In this document: positions 34,477 through 43,481 of the stretch, piece by piece
Layout: each line of letters opens with the position of its first letter
Numbering within the stretch: the stretch's first letter is position 1
DNA from: Rhizobium cauense
Lineage (GTDB): Bacteria > Pseudomonadota > Alphaproteobacteria > Rhizobiales > Rhizobiaceae
Direction of reading: 5' to 3'
DNA: 64,000 nt
Assembly (NCBI RefSeq): GCF_019511525.1
Contig: NZ_JAEUAT010000011.1
Location: forward strand, 62,001-126,000
The notes under the pieces: model-generated
Databases searched by the model: none
Seen by the model: only the letters and a program-made list of their open reading frames with translations
Told to the model about the DNA's origin: nothing
Program-made: the position numbers and the translations under genes

Positions 34477-35394
34477 ATGATGAAATTGCCTGACTTCGAA
34501 GGCCTCGCGATGTTTGCCAAAGTGGCGGAGGAACGCTCGTTTGCCCGGGCGGCAAAGACGCTGGGTATCTCTGTCGCAACCGTCTCGCGCGGCGTCGCCC
34601 GTCTGGAAGAGAGATTGGGAGCCCGGCTGTTCAACCGAACATCGCGACAGCTATCGCTGACGGAATTCGGCCTCCGCCTCGCTGATCGGGCCTCCAGGAT
34701 TTACACCGATGCCGAGGAGATCGAGAACGCGGCGCTCGAGCTTTCGAGCCGTCCGCGCGGCTTGATCCGGCTGGCAGCACCGATGACGTTCGGCGTCCAT
34801 TGGATTGCGCCGATCCTGCCCGAATTCCTTGAGCTCTACCCCGACATCAGCATCGATCTTCATATGAGCGACGCAAGCGTCGATCTCGTGGGGGAAGGTT
34901 TCGATGCGGCGCTGCGCATCGCCGTGCTACCGGACTCATCGCTCATTGCCCGGCGGCTCGCGCCGGTCGCCCCGTTCATCCTGGCGTCTCCCGCCTACCT
35001 GGAGAAATACGGATGTCCGCAGCATCCGCGAGAGCTGGCCGCGCATCACTGCCTTGGCTATGCCTATCGCCCTCGCCAGGACATATGGCGTCTGACGAAC
35101 AAGGCAGGCGAGGAAGAATTCGTCACGCCAACCGGCCCGCTTCGGGCAACGAATTCGGAAGCATTGGTTCCGATGGCACTGCGCGGTCTTGGCATCTGCG
35201 AACTGCCGGAATTCATGGCCAGCGAATATCTGGCAGATGGACGTTTAAAGGCGATCCTGACCGATTGGAGCCTGCCGAGCGGTGCCCTCTATTTCGTTAC
35301 ACCATCCGCACGCGCGCGGCCGGCAAAGGTTGAAGTGCTGGCTGAGTTCATGGCGGCTCGTCTTTCCAATCCGCCATGGCGGTGGCCGCGCTGA
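34477..35394 (+). CDS. LysR-family regulator divergent from the SDR gene
   Basis: A 305-residue LTTR of the CrgA-like subgroup. The N-terminal HTH (residues 8-63, SFARAAKTLGISVATVSRGV) precedes an effector domain beginning about residue 93 (GLIRLAAPMTFGVHWI). It resembles the LysR at 22059 in layout (GxGFDAALRIAVLPDSSLIARRLAP). Its divergent position suggests it controls the SDR gene. It is convergent with the membrane protein at 35397, with only 2 bp between stops. Confidence 0.88.
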   Translation: MMKLPDFEGLAMFAKVAEERSFARAAKTLGISVATVSRGVARLEERLGARLFNRTSRQLSLTEFGLRLADRASRIYTDAEEIENAALELSSRPRGLIRLAAPMTFGVHWIAPILPEFLELYPDISIDLHMSDASVDLVGEGFDAALRIAVLPDSSLIARRLAPVAPFILASPAYLEKYGCPQHPRELAAHHCLGYAYRPRQDIWRLTNKAGEEEFVTPTGPLRATNSEALVPMALRGLGICELPEFMASEYLADGRLKAILTDWSLPSGALYFVTPSARARPAKVEVLAEFMAARLSNPPWRWPR

Positions 35395-35396
35395 GA

Positions 35397-35957
35397 CTAC
35401 TGCTCGCCCTCTTCGCGATGCATGGCGCGAACGATGGCAAAGCGGACAATGACAATGAGGCAAATGGCGAGGCTGGCGAGTTTCAGCCGCGTCATCCACG
35501 GCAACAGCTGTGCGGCCTTGTCTGCCCAGTCGCTGTCTCCGAAGGCGATCAAGCTGGAGATGTTTTCGCCATAATCGGCAAGACCATAAATAATGGGAAG
35601 AGCGTAGACGAGCCTGATGACGGCGGGACTGAGCGGGCGTGCGAAATAGGAGCCGCTCGGCCGTAGTCTCATCAAGACCAGCAGCAGGAGCATCGCCAGG
35701 AGCGCTGGAAAGACCAGCTCCGGCCCTGCATACATCGCCCGCAGCAAATTGCCGGCGATTTCGTTCTCGCCAAGCAGCCGCCGCATCCGGCCGACCGTCA
35801 GTTCGTCATAGCCGGCGAAATAGGCATCGAGAACGGTCTGCCCCGTCTCATGCTTGAATGGGACGACAAAGCCGAATGTCGTCCACGCAAGTATGCAAAG
35901 GCAGATGGCCGCGAGCAGCGCGATAATCCAGAGCGGAATACGGCTGCCCACGTTCAT
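35397..35957 (-). CDS. Hypothetical integral membrane protein downstream of guaB
   Basis: A 186-residue protein with four hydrophobic segments (about 8-32, 78-97, 111-127 and 152-175) separated by short loops. No family is recognised. It begins 2 bp after the guaB stop on the same strand, so it is probably expressed from the guaB transcript. The loop after helix 1 (about residues 34-77) is the largest soluble part. No function is proposed. Confidence 0.75.
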   Translation of the reverse strand: MNVGSRIPLWIIALLAAICLCILAWTTFGFVVPFKHETGQTVLDAYFAGYDELTVGRMRRLLGENEIAGNLLRAMYAGPELVFPALLAMLLLLVLMRLRPSGSYFARPLSPAVIRLVYALPIIYGLADYGENISSLIAFGDSDWADKAAQLLPWMTRLKLASLAICLIVIVRFAIVRAMHREEGEQ

Positions 35958-35959
35958 TG

Positions 35960-37444
35960 TCAGCCGCCGGCGCTCGGATAGTTCGGGCTTTCGCGGGTGA
36001 TCGTCACATCGTGCGGATGGCTTTCACGAAGGCCCGCGCCAGAGATGCGGACGAAGGTCGCGCGCTCCTGGAAGTCCTTGATATCCTTGCCGCCGACATA
36101 ACCCATCGCAGCCTTGAGGCCACCTGCGAGCTGATGCAGCACACCCGATACCGGACCCTTGTAGGGAACCTGGCCTTCAATGCCCTCGGGCACGAGCTTC
36201 AGCGTGTCACGCACTTCAGCCTGGAAGTAGCGGTCTGCCGATCCGCGCGCCATGGCGCCAACGGAACCCATGCCGCGATAGGCTTTGAAGGAACGGCCCT
36301 GGTAGAGATAGACTTCGCCCGGGCTTTCATCCGTGCCGGCGAGCAGCGAGCCGATCATGACAGCGGAAGCGCCGGATGCGATCGCCTTGGCGACGTCGCC
36401 CGAGAACTTGATGCCACCATCCGCGATGACGGGGATATCCTGCGCGCGTGCTGCCTCAACGGCCGACATGATGGCTGCAAGCTGAGGGACGCCAACACCA
36501 GCGACAATGCGCGTCGTGCAGATCGAGCCGGGGCCGATACCGACCTTGACGGCATCCGCACCGGCATCGATCAACGCCTTGGTACCATCTGACGTCGCGA
36601 CGTTGCCGGCCATGACCCGCACGGAGTTGGAGAGCTTCTTTACCCGCGCCACGGCATTGAGAACGCCTTGAGAATGGCCATGCGCCGTATCGACGACGAG
36701 AAGATCGACGCCAGCTTCGATCAGACGTTCGGCACGGTCGAAACCATCGTCACCGACGCCAACGGCGGCGGCAGCGCGCAAGCGGCCCTGTGCGTCCTTG
36801 GATGCGTTCGGGTTCAGCTGCGACTTTTCAATGTCCTTGACGGTAATGAGGCCGACGCAGCGGCCTTCGCCGTCGACCACCAGCAGCTTCTCGATGCGGT
36901 GCGCGTGGAGCAGGCGCTTGGCTTCTTGCTGGTCGACGCTTTCCTTGACGGTCACGAGGTTTTCGCGCGTCATCAACTCGTAGATCTTCTGCTTCGGGTC
37001 GGAAGCGAAGCGGACGTCTCGGTTGGTCAGAATGCCAACGAGACGACCGGACTTTTCGACGACCGGAATGCCCGAAATGCTGTGGATTTTCATCAAGGCG
37101 AGCGCATCGGCGAGCGTTGCGTCCGGGCCGATCGTCACCGGATTGACAACCATGCCGCTTTCGAACTTCTTGACCTGGCGGACCTGCTCCGCCTGCTCGG
37201 CAGGCGTCAGGTTCTTGTGAATGACGCCAAGACCGCCAGCCTGTGCCATGGCGATGGCAAGACGGCTTTCCGTGACAGTATCCATGGCCGAAGAGATGAT
37301 CGGAATGTTCAGCTCGAAATCGGTTGCGATGCGCGTTGCAACGCTCGTCTGACCGGGCAGAACCTCGGAATGACCGGGCTGCAGGAGCACGTCATCGAAC
37401 GTGAGTGCGTCCAAACCGGTTGGCGTTTCTATGATGCGAGCCAT
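35960..37444 (-). CDS. guaB: Inosine-5'-monophosphate dehydrogenase
   Basis: A 494-residue NAD-dependent enzyme converting IMP to XMP, the committed step of GMP synthesis. It has a catalytic TIM barrel with the active-site Cys in GPGSICTTRIVAGVG, the flap region KAYRGMGSVGAM, and an inserted pair of CBS domains (about residues 95-210, SGIPVVEKSGRLVGILTNRD). GAGGAAA precedes the ATG at 37444, five codons inside the longest frame. It is likely the head of a two-gene operon with a small membrane protein. Confidence 0.96.
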   Translation of the reverse strand: MARIIETPTGLDALTFDDVLLQPGHSEVLPGQTSVATRIATDFELNIPIISSAMDTVTESRLAIAMAQAGGLGVIHKNLTPAEQAEQVRQVKKFESGMVVNPVTIGPDATLADALALMKIHSISGIPVVEKSGRLVGILTNRDVRFASDPKQKIYELMTRENLVTVKESVDQQEAKRLLHAHRIEKLLVVDGEGRCVGLITVKDIEKSQLNPNASKDAQGRLRAAAAVGVGDDGFDRAERLIEAGVDLLVVDTAHGHSQGVLNAVARVKKLSNSVRVMAGNVATSDGTKALIDAGADAVKVGIGPGSICTTRIVAGVGVPQLAAIMSAVEAARAQDIPVIADGGIKFSGDVAKAIASGASAVMIGSLLAGTDESPGEVYLYQGRSFKAYRGMGSVGAMARGSADRYFQAEVRDTLKLVPEGIEGQVPYKGPVSGVLHQLAGGLKAAMGYVGGKDIKDFQERATFVRISGAGLRESHPHDVTITRESPNYPSAGG

Positions 37445-37661
37445 GGCCAATTTCCTCAATTAAGAAAAATGCAACGCCTCCCGGAACGAATCGTCCGCAC
37501 CGGCGGGTGTGCAAGGGTTGCTTTGGAAGTTGGCGAGGGCTGGTAACACGTCTATGACAGGAAGGGAATAGCAAAACGCGAATGCCAGCCACGCGTCCGT
37601 CGAATAGGGGCGCGGAGAACTGAGCTTGTCTCGTAGGCCGTCTGCCGGCCAGAATGTGCGG

Positions 37662-37684
37662 AGGAGCGGCGGTAGGCCGCTCCT
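37662..37684. terminator. Hairpin after the MBL gene
   Basis: AGGAGCGGC / GCCGCTCCT, 9-bp perfect stem with 5-nt loop, 8 bp past the MBL stop on the minus strand. It lacks a T run, so it may act as a terminator or an mRNA 3'-end stabiliser. Confidence 0.5.
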
Positions 37685-37691
37685 GATGCTG

Positions 37692-38681
37692 TCAAAGGTC
37701 GAACTGATAGGTCTTCGGAACGAAGCGGTAACCCGTCTCGTATTTCTCCACGAAACCGACCGCAGGAAACGGCATGTGGTAGCCCATGAAAGCAACCTTG
37801 TCGGTCGCGATCATGTCGAAGACCTTCTTGCGCGAGGCGGCGGCCTGCGCCTTGTCCATGTCGAAGCGGACCTCCCATTCGGGCTTCTGCAGCGACAGGA
37901 TATAATGGTTGGCAGTATCACCCGTGAAGACCATCCGCTTGCCGTCCGCTTCGGCGTGGAAGACCATGTGGCCCGGCGTGTGACCCTGCGCCATCACGGC
38001 CGTGATGCCGCTGACGATCGAGTCGCCTTCCTTGATAAACGTCGTCTTCTCCGCGAGCGGGACGACGTTGGCGAGCACCGTCTTGTGCCCACCCTCGGCC
38101 GGCGTTCCCTCGCGCGCCTTATCGGACCAGAAATCATACTCGACCTGACCCGCCACATATCGTGCGTTCTTGAAGGCGGGCGTGCCGTTCTCCATCAGGC
38201 CGCCGATATGGTCGCCGTGCATGTGGGTAAGGGCGACAATGGTGATATCGTCCGCGGAATAGCCTACAGCCTTCAGGCCATCCTGCAGCTTGCCGAGGCC
38301 GCGTTCACGACCGGCGGCGCCAAAGCCGGTATCGATCAAGATCACCTCAGAGCCGGTATCGATCAGTGCCGGCGCATAGCTGTTCACGAATTTCTCAGTC
38401 GGCAAAAAATTGTCGCCGAGCAGCTTCTTCACCGCCTCAGGATCCTGGTTCGTACCAAAGGTCTCGAAGGGCTTCTCCGCAAGGTTGCTGCCGTCCCTGA
38501 TCGCAACGATCTTGAACGAACCGAGGTTGAACTGGTTTACCTCCGGGAGCACGATAGTGTTCATCTTTGCCTTTTCTCCACTGGCGGCTGCGGGAGCCGC
38601 TCTCAAAACAACAGGCGCCGCCAGCAGGCCAAGGCCCGCAGCAAAGAACGTGCGCCGCTTCATCCCCGTCGACACTGCCAT
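37692..38681 (-). CDS. Exported MBL-fold metallohydrolase
   Basis: A 329-residue protein with a Tat-like signal (MKRRTFFAAGLGLLAAPVV, about residues 7-33) and a metallo-beta-lactamase fold. The metal-binding motif is THMHGDHIGG, with further ligands in QGHTPGHMVF and TGDTANH and a late MGYHMPFP. Such proteins include lactonases and esterases as well as generic hydrolases. The two-metal site is complete, but the substrate is not evident. It is divergent from an MFS pump gene across 239 bp. Confidence 0.88.
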   Translation of the reverse strand: MAVSTGMKRRTFFAAGLGLLAAPVVLRAAPAAASGEKAKMNTIVLPEVNQFNLGSFKIVAIRDGSNLAEKPFETFGTNQDPEAVKKLLGDNFLPTEKFVNSYAPALIDTGSEVILIDTGFGAAGRERGLGKLQDGLKAVGYSADDITIVALTHMHGDHIGGLMENGTPAFKNARYVAGQVEYDFWSDKAREGTPAEGGHKTVLANVVPLAEKTTFIKEGDSIVSGITAVMAQGHTPGHMVFHAEADGKRMVFTGDTANHYILSLQKPEWEVRFDMDKAQAAASRKKVFDMIATDKVAFMGYHMPFPAVGFVEKYETGYRFVPKTYQFDL

Positions 38682-38920
38682 CTGCCATCCCTCCTATCGC
38701 GCGGCAGGATTGCCGCATAGCCCCAACTGTTGATTCACCCGGTCAGCGCCGCGATGAAGTTCCGGCCAATCTTGCACGCCAGAATTGCGGAGCAAGGGGA
38801 CTCACGCAGACGTGATGCAATCGTGTTTTCCGCGTCGCTCAAAGGGTTGGCAGATCCCGCTGCGAGGACTACAGAGCACAGGCCCCCAGACGCCTTCGCA
38901 GACCTTCAAGGCATTCGCGT

Positions 38921-40345
38921 ATGAACCGCATCGTTCCGCTGATCCTCGCCGTCGCTCTCTTCATGGAGCAGATGGACTCTACCGTTATCTCTACCGCACT
39001 TCCGGCCATCGCAAACGACCTCCATGTCGGGCCGATCACGCTGAAGCTCGCGCTGACCTCCTATATGGTCTCGCTTGCGGTCTTCATTCCAATCAGCGGG
39101 TGGATGGCGGATCGGTTCGGCGCCAAGCGCATCTTCCGCCTCGCCATCTGCGTCTTCGTCATCGGCTCGATCTTCTGCGCGGCCTCATCGGGCTTGATCG
39201 AGTTCGTCTTTGCCCGCTTCCTGCAAGGCATGGGCGGCGCGATGATGACGCCGGTCGGTCGCCTCGTTCTGGTAAGAACAACGAAGAAGAGCGAGTTGGT
39301 CTCGGCGATGGCGCTGCTGACCATCCCGGCATTGGTCGGACCGTTGGCCGGCCCGCCACTCGGCGGCTTCATCACCACCTATTTTACCTGGCACTGGATC
39401 TTCCTGATCAATGTGCCGGTCGGCATCATCGGCATCTGGCTGGCGACGATCTTCCTGCCGGAGGTGGAAGCGACTGCACCGCCTAGGCTCGACGTGACAG
39501 GCTTCGTGCTGACGTCACTTTCCGCCGCCGGCGTCGTCTTCGGCCTGTCGGTCGTCAGTCTGCCGGCCCTGCCGCCCGTGATCGGCATCACGGCGACAGC
39601 GATCGGCATCGTCTGTGGTTTCCTTTATGTGCGCCACGCAAAGCGGCATCCGGCGCCGATCCTCAATCTCAACCTGTTGCGCACGCCGACCTTCCGCGCA
39701 TCGGTAACCGGCGGCACGCTGTTTCGTATCTGTATCGGCGCGCTGCCTTTCCTGACGCCTTTGATGCTGCAGCTTGGATTCGGTCTGACACCCTTCCAAT
39801 CCGGCCTCATCACCTTTGCCGGCGCGATCGGCGCGATCACCACGAAGTTCATGGCGCGTCGCGTCTTCGCTGCGGCGGGCTTCCGCACCACGCTGCTTTC
39901 AGCAGCGGCCGTGACGACGGCCGTGACCGTTGCGACCGGATTCTTCACACCGCAGACGCCGCACCTCGTCATCATCGCCATTCTATTGATTGGCGGCTTC
40001 TCACGCTCGTTCTTCTTTACCGGTGTCAACGCGCTGGCGTTCGCCGATATCGATGACGCGCAGGCAAGTCAGGCAACGTCGATGAGTTCGGTGATGCAGC
40101 AGATAAGCCTCGCGCTCGGAGTTGCCACCGCCGCGGCGATCCTCGAGACGTCGATCTATTTCCGCGGCGAGGCGCTGCAAGTCGCGGACTTCCACGTCGC
40201 CTTCTACGTCCTGGCGATCATGACAGTGGTGGCGACGATCCCGTTCGTCCGGATGGACAAGAGCGCTGGTGCAGTCGTCTCCGGTCACCGGGTAAAGCGC
40301 CTTTCGCCTGCGGCGATCGAGGCGGAGCGAGAGGTCGTCAAGTAA
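38921..40345 (+). CDS. MFS transporter, DHA2 (EmrB/QacA) family
   Basis: A 474-residue inner-membrane drug:H+ antiporter with about 14 hydrophobic segments. Typical signatures include LFMEQMDSTVISTALPAIA in helix 1, DRFGAKR in the loop 2-3 region, FLQGMGGAMMTP (motif B-like) and PALVGPLAGPPLGGF (motif C). No HlyD/EmrA partner is adjacent, unlike the pair at 58.8-61.5 kb. Substrates of such pumps are usually broad hydrophobic compounds. It ends 2 bp from a convergent VOC gene. Confidence 0.9.
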   Translation: MNRIVPLILAVALFMEQMDSTVISTALPAIANDLHVGPITLKLALTSYMVSLAVFIPISGWMADRFGAKRIFRLAICVFVIGSIFCAASSGLIEFVFARFLQGMGGAMMTPVGRLVLVRTTKKSELVSAMALLTIPALVGPLAGPPLGGFITTYFTWHWIFLINVPVGIIGIWLATIFLPEVEATAPPRLDVTGFVLTSLSAAGVVFGLSVVSLPALPPVIGITATAIGIVCGFLYVRHAKRHPAPILNLNLLRTPTFRASVTGGTLFRICIGALPFLTPLMLQLGFGLTPFQSGLITFAGAIGAITTKFMARRVFAAAGFRTTLLSAAAVTTAVTVATGFFTPQTPHLVIIAILLIGGFSRSFFFTGVNALAFADIDDAQASQATSMSSVMQQISLALGVATAAAILETSIYFRGEALQVADFHVAFYVLAIMTVVATIPFVRMDKSAGAVVSGHRVKRLSPAAIEAEREVVK

Positions 40346-40347
40346 GG

Positions 40348-40731
40348 CTATTCCGGAGCCTCGCAGACGGCACTGAGCTTGTTGCCGTCTGGATCACGCA
40401 CATAGGCGGCATAGAAATTGGCATGAAACGGCCGAAGGCCCGGCGCGCCTTCATCTTCGCCACCGGCAGCAAGCGCTGCGGCATGAAATGCATCCACGTC
40501 CGCGCGGCGCTCTGCCACCAGCGCCACCATCGCACCGTTGCCGTTCGAGGCGCGCCGCCGATTGAACGGGGTGACAACCCAGAACCTGCAACGGATGTCA
40601 CCGTCCGCCGCATAGCCGATCTCCTCCTCGGAATAGCGTTGCCGCCTATAGCCGAGCAAGGGCAGCACGACGTCGTAGAAGCGCCGGGCCTGATCGATAT
40701 CGTTGGTTCCAAGCGTAACGTATAGAAGCAT
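40348..40731 (-). CDS. VOC-family (glyoxalase/bleomycin-resistance-like) protein
   Basis: A 127-residue protein with the paired beta-alpha-beta-beta-beta modules of the VOC superfamily: MLLYVTLGTNDIDQARRFYD at the start and YAAYVRDPDGNKLSAVCEAPE at the end. Possible metal ligands are not clear. It is much like the VOC protein at 56.5 kb in the DEGAPG...DPDGNK part. The ATG at 40731 fits the family start better than the longer frame. The substrate is unknown; several rhizobial copies are normal. Confidence 0.85.
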   Translation of the reverse strand: MLLYVTLGTNDIDQARRFYDVVLPLLGYRRQRYSEEEIGYAADGDIRCRFWVVTPFNRRRASNGNGAMVALVAERRADVDAFHAAALAAGGEDEGAPGLRPFHANFYAAYVRDPDGNKLSAVCEAPE

Positions 40732-40789
40732 CGTAAGCGGGCATTCCAAGTCTTGGGAGGCTAATCATCGCCCGAGACCGGTCCGAAGA

Positions 40790-41509
40790 TCAAGCTTCCT
40801 GTGCGTCAGGCTCGGCTTTGCGGCCCTTGAAGCCCTTTGCAAGCAGGAACATTTCGACGGATTCCGCGCGCGACGAGGCCGGCTTGACGTGAATGACCTG
40901 CTTGAAATGATGCTTCAGCATGGTCAACAGCTCGCGTTCGGTACCACCCTGGAAGGTCTTCGCCAGGAAGTGGCCGCCTTCTCCCAGGACCTCGATAGCA
41001 AAGTGCGCCGCCACTTCGCAAAGATGCATCGTGCGCAGATGGTCGGTGCGATGATGGCCGGTGGTCGGCGCCGCCATGTCCGACATTACCAGATCAGGCG
41101 TACCGCCAATCGCTTCCATAAGCTCAGCCGGCGCGGAGGGATCGAGAAAATCGAGCTGCAGAACCTTGACACCGGGCAGCTGCGCCATCTCGAGAAAATC
41201 GATGGCGGCGACACGGATATCCTCGTCTGTCGAGCCGGTAACCTTGGCGGCGATCTGCGACCAGCTGCCAGGTGCTGCGCCAAGATCGATAATCCGGCGG
41301 GCGCCCTTGAGAATATTGTGCTTCTCATCGATCTCCAAAAGTTTGAAGGCGGCGCGGGCACGGTAGCCTTCAAGCTGCGCCCGCTGCACATAGGGATCGT
41401 TGATGTGACGCTGCAGCCATTGCCGAGACGACGCCTTCATCTTCTTGTTCTTGACGCGCTGGCCGAGCTTGCGGCCGGTGCGGTTGCCCGCGATCGGTGG
41501 CTTGGTCAT
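40790..41509 (-). CDS. rlmE: 23S rRNA U2552 2'-O-methyltransferase (RrmJ/FtsJ)
   Basis: A 239-residue SAM-dependent methyltransferase of 50S assembly. The SAM motif is DLGAAPGSWSQIAA, and the K-D-K-E catalytic pattern appears in RAAFKLLEID, VMSDMAAPTTG, FLAKTFQGG and the final strand region. A basic N-terminal extension of about 25 residues (KLGQRVKNKKMKASSRQW) aids RNA binding. It follows the Ppx/GppA gene by 9 bp, the usual rhizobial pairing, so the two are cotranscribed. Confidence 0.93.
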   Translation of the reverse strand: MTKPPIAGNRTGRKLGQRVKNKKMKASSRQWLQRHINDPYVQRAQLEGYRARAAFKLLEIDEKHNILKGARRIIDLGAAPGSWSQIAAKVTGSTDEDIRVAAIDFLEMAQLPGVKVLQLDFLDPSAPAELMEAIGGTPDLVMSDMAAPTTGHHRTDHLRTMHLCEVAAHFAIEVLGEGGHFLAKTFQGGTERELLTMLKHHFKQVIHVKPASSRAESVEMFLLAKGFKGRKAEPDAQEA

Positions 41510-41518
41510 CCCTGTCCC

Positions 41519-43060
41519 CTATTTGCCGCGTTGGCCGCGGCGGTTGCGGTGGCGCCGCCAGACGCCGTCGTCCGCCATCATGTCGGTGAGCAGGCCCTCT
41601 CTCAAGCCGCGATCGGCAACGCGCATGCGCGGACTTGGCCAGCGGCGCCGGATCGCCTCCAGAATGGCGCAGCCAGCCAGTACCAGATCGGCACGATCCG
41701 GCCCGATGCAGGGATTGGCAGCGCGGCTTGCGAAATCCCAAGACAAAAGCTTTGCCTGCATCGCCGAGACCTCATCGTCCGAAAGCCAGATGCCATCGAC
41801 CTTGCGCCGGTCATAGCGTGGCAGATCGAGATGCACGCCCGCCAGCGTCGTCACCGTTCCCGACGTACCGATGAGATGGAAATCGCCCGCATGACCGATG
41901 TCGATCGCCGGGCAATCGAAGCTGTCGAGCATGCCTTCTACTTCCACCACCATTCCTTCGAAGACGTCCGGAGTAACATCGCGCCCCCCATGACGCTCGG
42001 AAAGCGTAACGACACCAACGGGAAGCGAGGTCCAGTGGGTTATGTGGTTGGCGAGGCGGTTGAAGCGGCTATCTCCGATGCGGATGACGGCAATTTCCGA
42101 CGAGCCTCCGCCAATGTCGAACAGGACGACCGACCGCGTTTCCCGCCCGACCAGCGACGAGCAGCCTGATACGGCCAGCCGCGCTTCGGTCTCCCTATCG
42201 ATGATCTCGAGTTCGAGGCCGGTTTCGGCGACGACCCGTTCGAGGAACTGTGCTCCGTTGCTCGCCTGCCGGCAGGCCTCGGTCGCGATCAGCCGCATAC
42301 GGCGGATTTCGCGATTCTTCAGCTTCGAAGCGCAAACGCGAAGTGCATCAACGGCGCGATCCATCGCGTCATCGGAGAGGCGACCGCTTGCCGCCAGCCC
42401 TTCGCCGAGGCGCACGATCCGGGAGAAGGCATCGACGACACGAAACTGGCCCGGACGCGTTGGCTGGGCAATCAACAAGCGGCAATTGTTGGTGCCCAGG
42501 TCGAGCGCCGCATAGAGTTCATCAGGCCAGGGGTGTTCACCATAACTGCGCTGTCCGCCGTCGGGCTGGCGCGCAATACGATTGTCATTCTGGCCGGCCC
42601 GTGATTCGGCGGGAGGATTCCGCCCGGGAGACGCAGGCTGACGCTGTTGCGGCTCGGGATGCCCGAGCGGCTTTTCATGCACCAGCGGGCGTCCCTGCAG
42701 GCCGCGCTTGCCACGATGCTTGCGGCGATTGCGGCGGCTTGGCACAATTTCGCTCTCGCTGAGAGCGGCGTGCCCTGCGCTTACGGCGATTTCATTTTCT
42801 GTCCGGTGTTGCTGGCCGACCGGGCCTTGAGAGATCGCACCACGACGGCGGCGCTTTCGCTTGCGCGCTGCGTTACCGGCTTCAATTGGGCGTGCCGCCT
42901 CCCCGGTCTCGCCGGAGAGGACGTGCGGAGCGGGCTGGCTCGCATTGCGGGATTGCCCGCCACGCTTGCCCTTGCGACGCCTGGATTTCTTACCATCCCT
43001 GCGCCCTGCCGCCGACGCCCCGTCACCTTGCGACCTTAGGCCGCCTTCGGGGTCTTCCAC
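41519..43060 (-). CDS. Ppx/GppA phosphatase with a long basic N-terminal extension
   Basis: A 513-residue protein. From about residue 182 it is a Ppx/GppA domain of the ASKHA fold (ALDLGTNNCRLLI for phosphate 1, VVLFDIGGGSSEIAV for phosphate 2, IGTSGTVTTLAG). Such enzymes cleave polyphosphate or pppGpp. The first 175 residues are Arg/Lys/Gly/Gln-rich and low in hydrophobics (RRRKGKRGG, RKRKRRRRG, RRNRRKHRGKRG), a likely disordered, nucleic-acid- or polyP-binding region. The start is GTG at 43060 with no clear Shine-Dalgarno, so the exact N-terminus is uncertain. It is cotranscribed with rlmE. Confidence 0.85.
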   Translation of the reverse strand: MEDPEGGLRSQGDGASAAGRRDGKKSRRRKGKRGGQSRNASQPAPHVLSGETGEAARPIEAGNAARKRKRRRRGAISQGPVGQQHRTENEIAVSAGHAALSESEIVPSRRNRRKHRGKRGLQGRPLVHEKPLGHPEPQQRQPASPGRNPPAESRAGQNDNRIARQPDGGQRSYGEHPWPDELYAALDLGTNNCRLLIAQPTRPGQFRVVDAFSRIVRLGEGLAASGRLSDDAMDRAVDALRVCASKLKNREIRRMRLIATEACRQASNGAQFLERVVAETGLELEIIDRETEARLAVSGCSSLVGRETRSVVLFDIGGGSSEIAVIRIGDSRFNRLANHITHWTSLPVGVVTLSERHGGRDVTPDVFEGMVVEVEGMLDSFDCPAIDIGHAGDFHLIGTSGTVTTLAGVHLDLPRYDRRKVDGIWLSDDEVSAMQAKLLSWDFASRAANPCIGPDRADLVLAGCAILEAIRRRWPSPRMRVADRGLREGLLTDMMADDGVWRRHRNRRGQRGK

Positions 43061-43248
43061 GTTCGTTTTCCATCGCGCCGCGCAAGTCCAAAGGTATGCA
43101 GCAGGCGCTCATTCGATTTTGCGTTGCCGCGAAGATACCAGCGCGAGGCGAAAACACCAAATTCTTTTTGGAACGGCGAGAAATCAGGCTGCAGGAGCAC
43201 GTCGAAAACCGCTTCGACGCGGCTGTGGATTTTTTTCCAAACGGGTAT

Positions 43249-43276
43249 TTGCAATCCGTGATGTTTTGGTTATAAG
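43249..43276 (+). promoter_or_regulatory. Promoter of tRNA-Gln
   Basis: TTGCAA (43249-43254) and TATAAG (43271-43276) with a 16-bp spacer, placing the start point some 30 nt before the tRNA gene. A good sigma-70-type match for a stable RNA gene. Confidence 0.6.
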
Positions 43277-43315
43277 CGCCGCACAGCAGCCAAGCCACGC
43301 TTCGGCAGCGACTGC

Positions 43316-43389
43316 TGGGGAATAGTTCAATGGTAGAACGACGGACTCTGACTCCGTTAATCTTGGTTCGAGTCCAGGTTCCCCAGCCA
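43316..43389 (+). tRNA. tRNA-Gln (anticodon CTG)
   Basis: A 74-nt cloverleaf with encoded CCA. The acceptor stem pairs TGGGGAA with TTCCCCA (discriminator G). The D arm contains AGTTCAATGGTAGAAC. The anticodon stem ACGGA/TCCGT encloses loop CTCTGAC, anticodon CTG, reading CAG. The T arm contains the GGTTCGAGTCC core. A -35/-10 pair lies upstream and a hairpin downstream. Confidence 0.93.
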
Positions 43390-43413
43390 ATTCTCCCTAA
43401 AAGCCCTTGAGGA

Positions 43414-43441
43414 AGCGCGTAGCGGATATTCGCTATGCGCT
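43414..43441 (+). terminator. Hairpin downstream of tRNA-Gln
   Basis: AGCGCGTAGCG / CGCTATGCGCT, 11-bp stem with one G-T pair and 6-nt loop, 24 bp after the tRNA. No T run follows; possible terminator or processing signal. Confidence 0.45.
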
Positions 43442-43481
43442 GAGAAACGACGAAGCCAGCCACCTCTTGCCAAGAGCTATT

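Noticed and set aside
40703..42169. 488-codon plus-strand frame opposite rlmE and Ppx/GppA
   Set aside because: Antisense shadow; both genes beneath it carry full family motifs.
42647..43039. 130-codon plus-strand frame opposite the basic Ppx N-terminus
   Set aside because: It would be the mirror of the Arg-rich region; no RBS. Kept in mind only because the Ppx start itself is uncertain.
43316..43389. tRNA-Gln as an integration site for a genomic island covering 43.5-53.8 kb
   Set aside because: No direct repeat of the tRNA 3' end and no integrase gene was found in the window.
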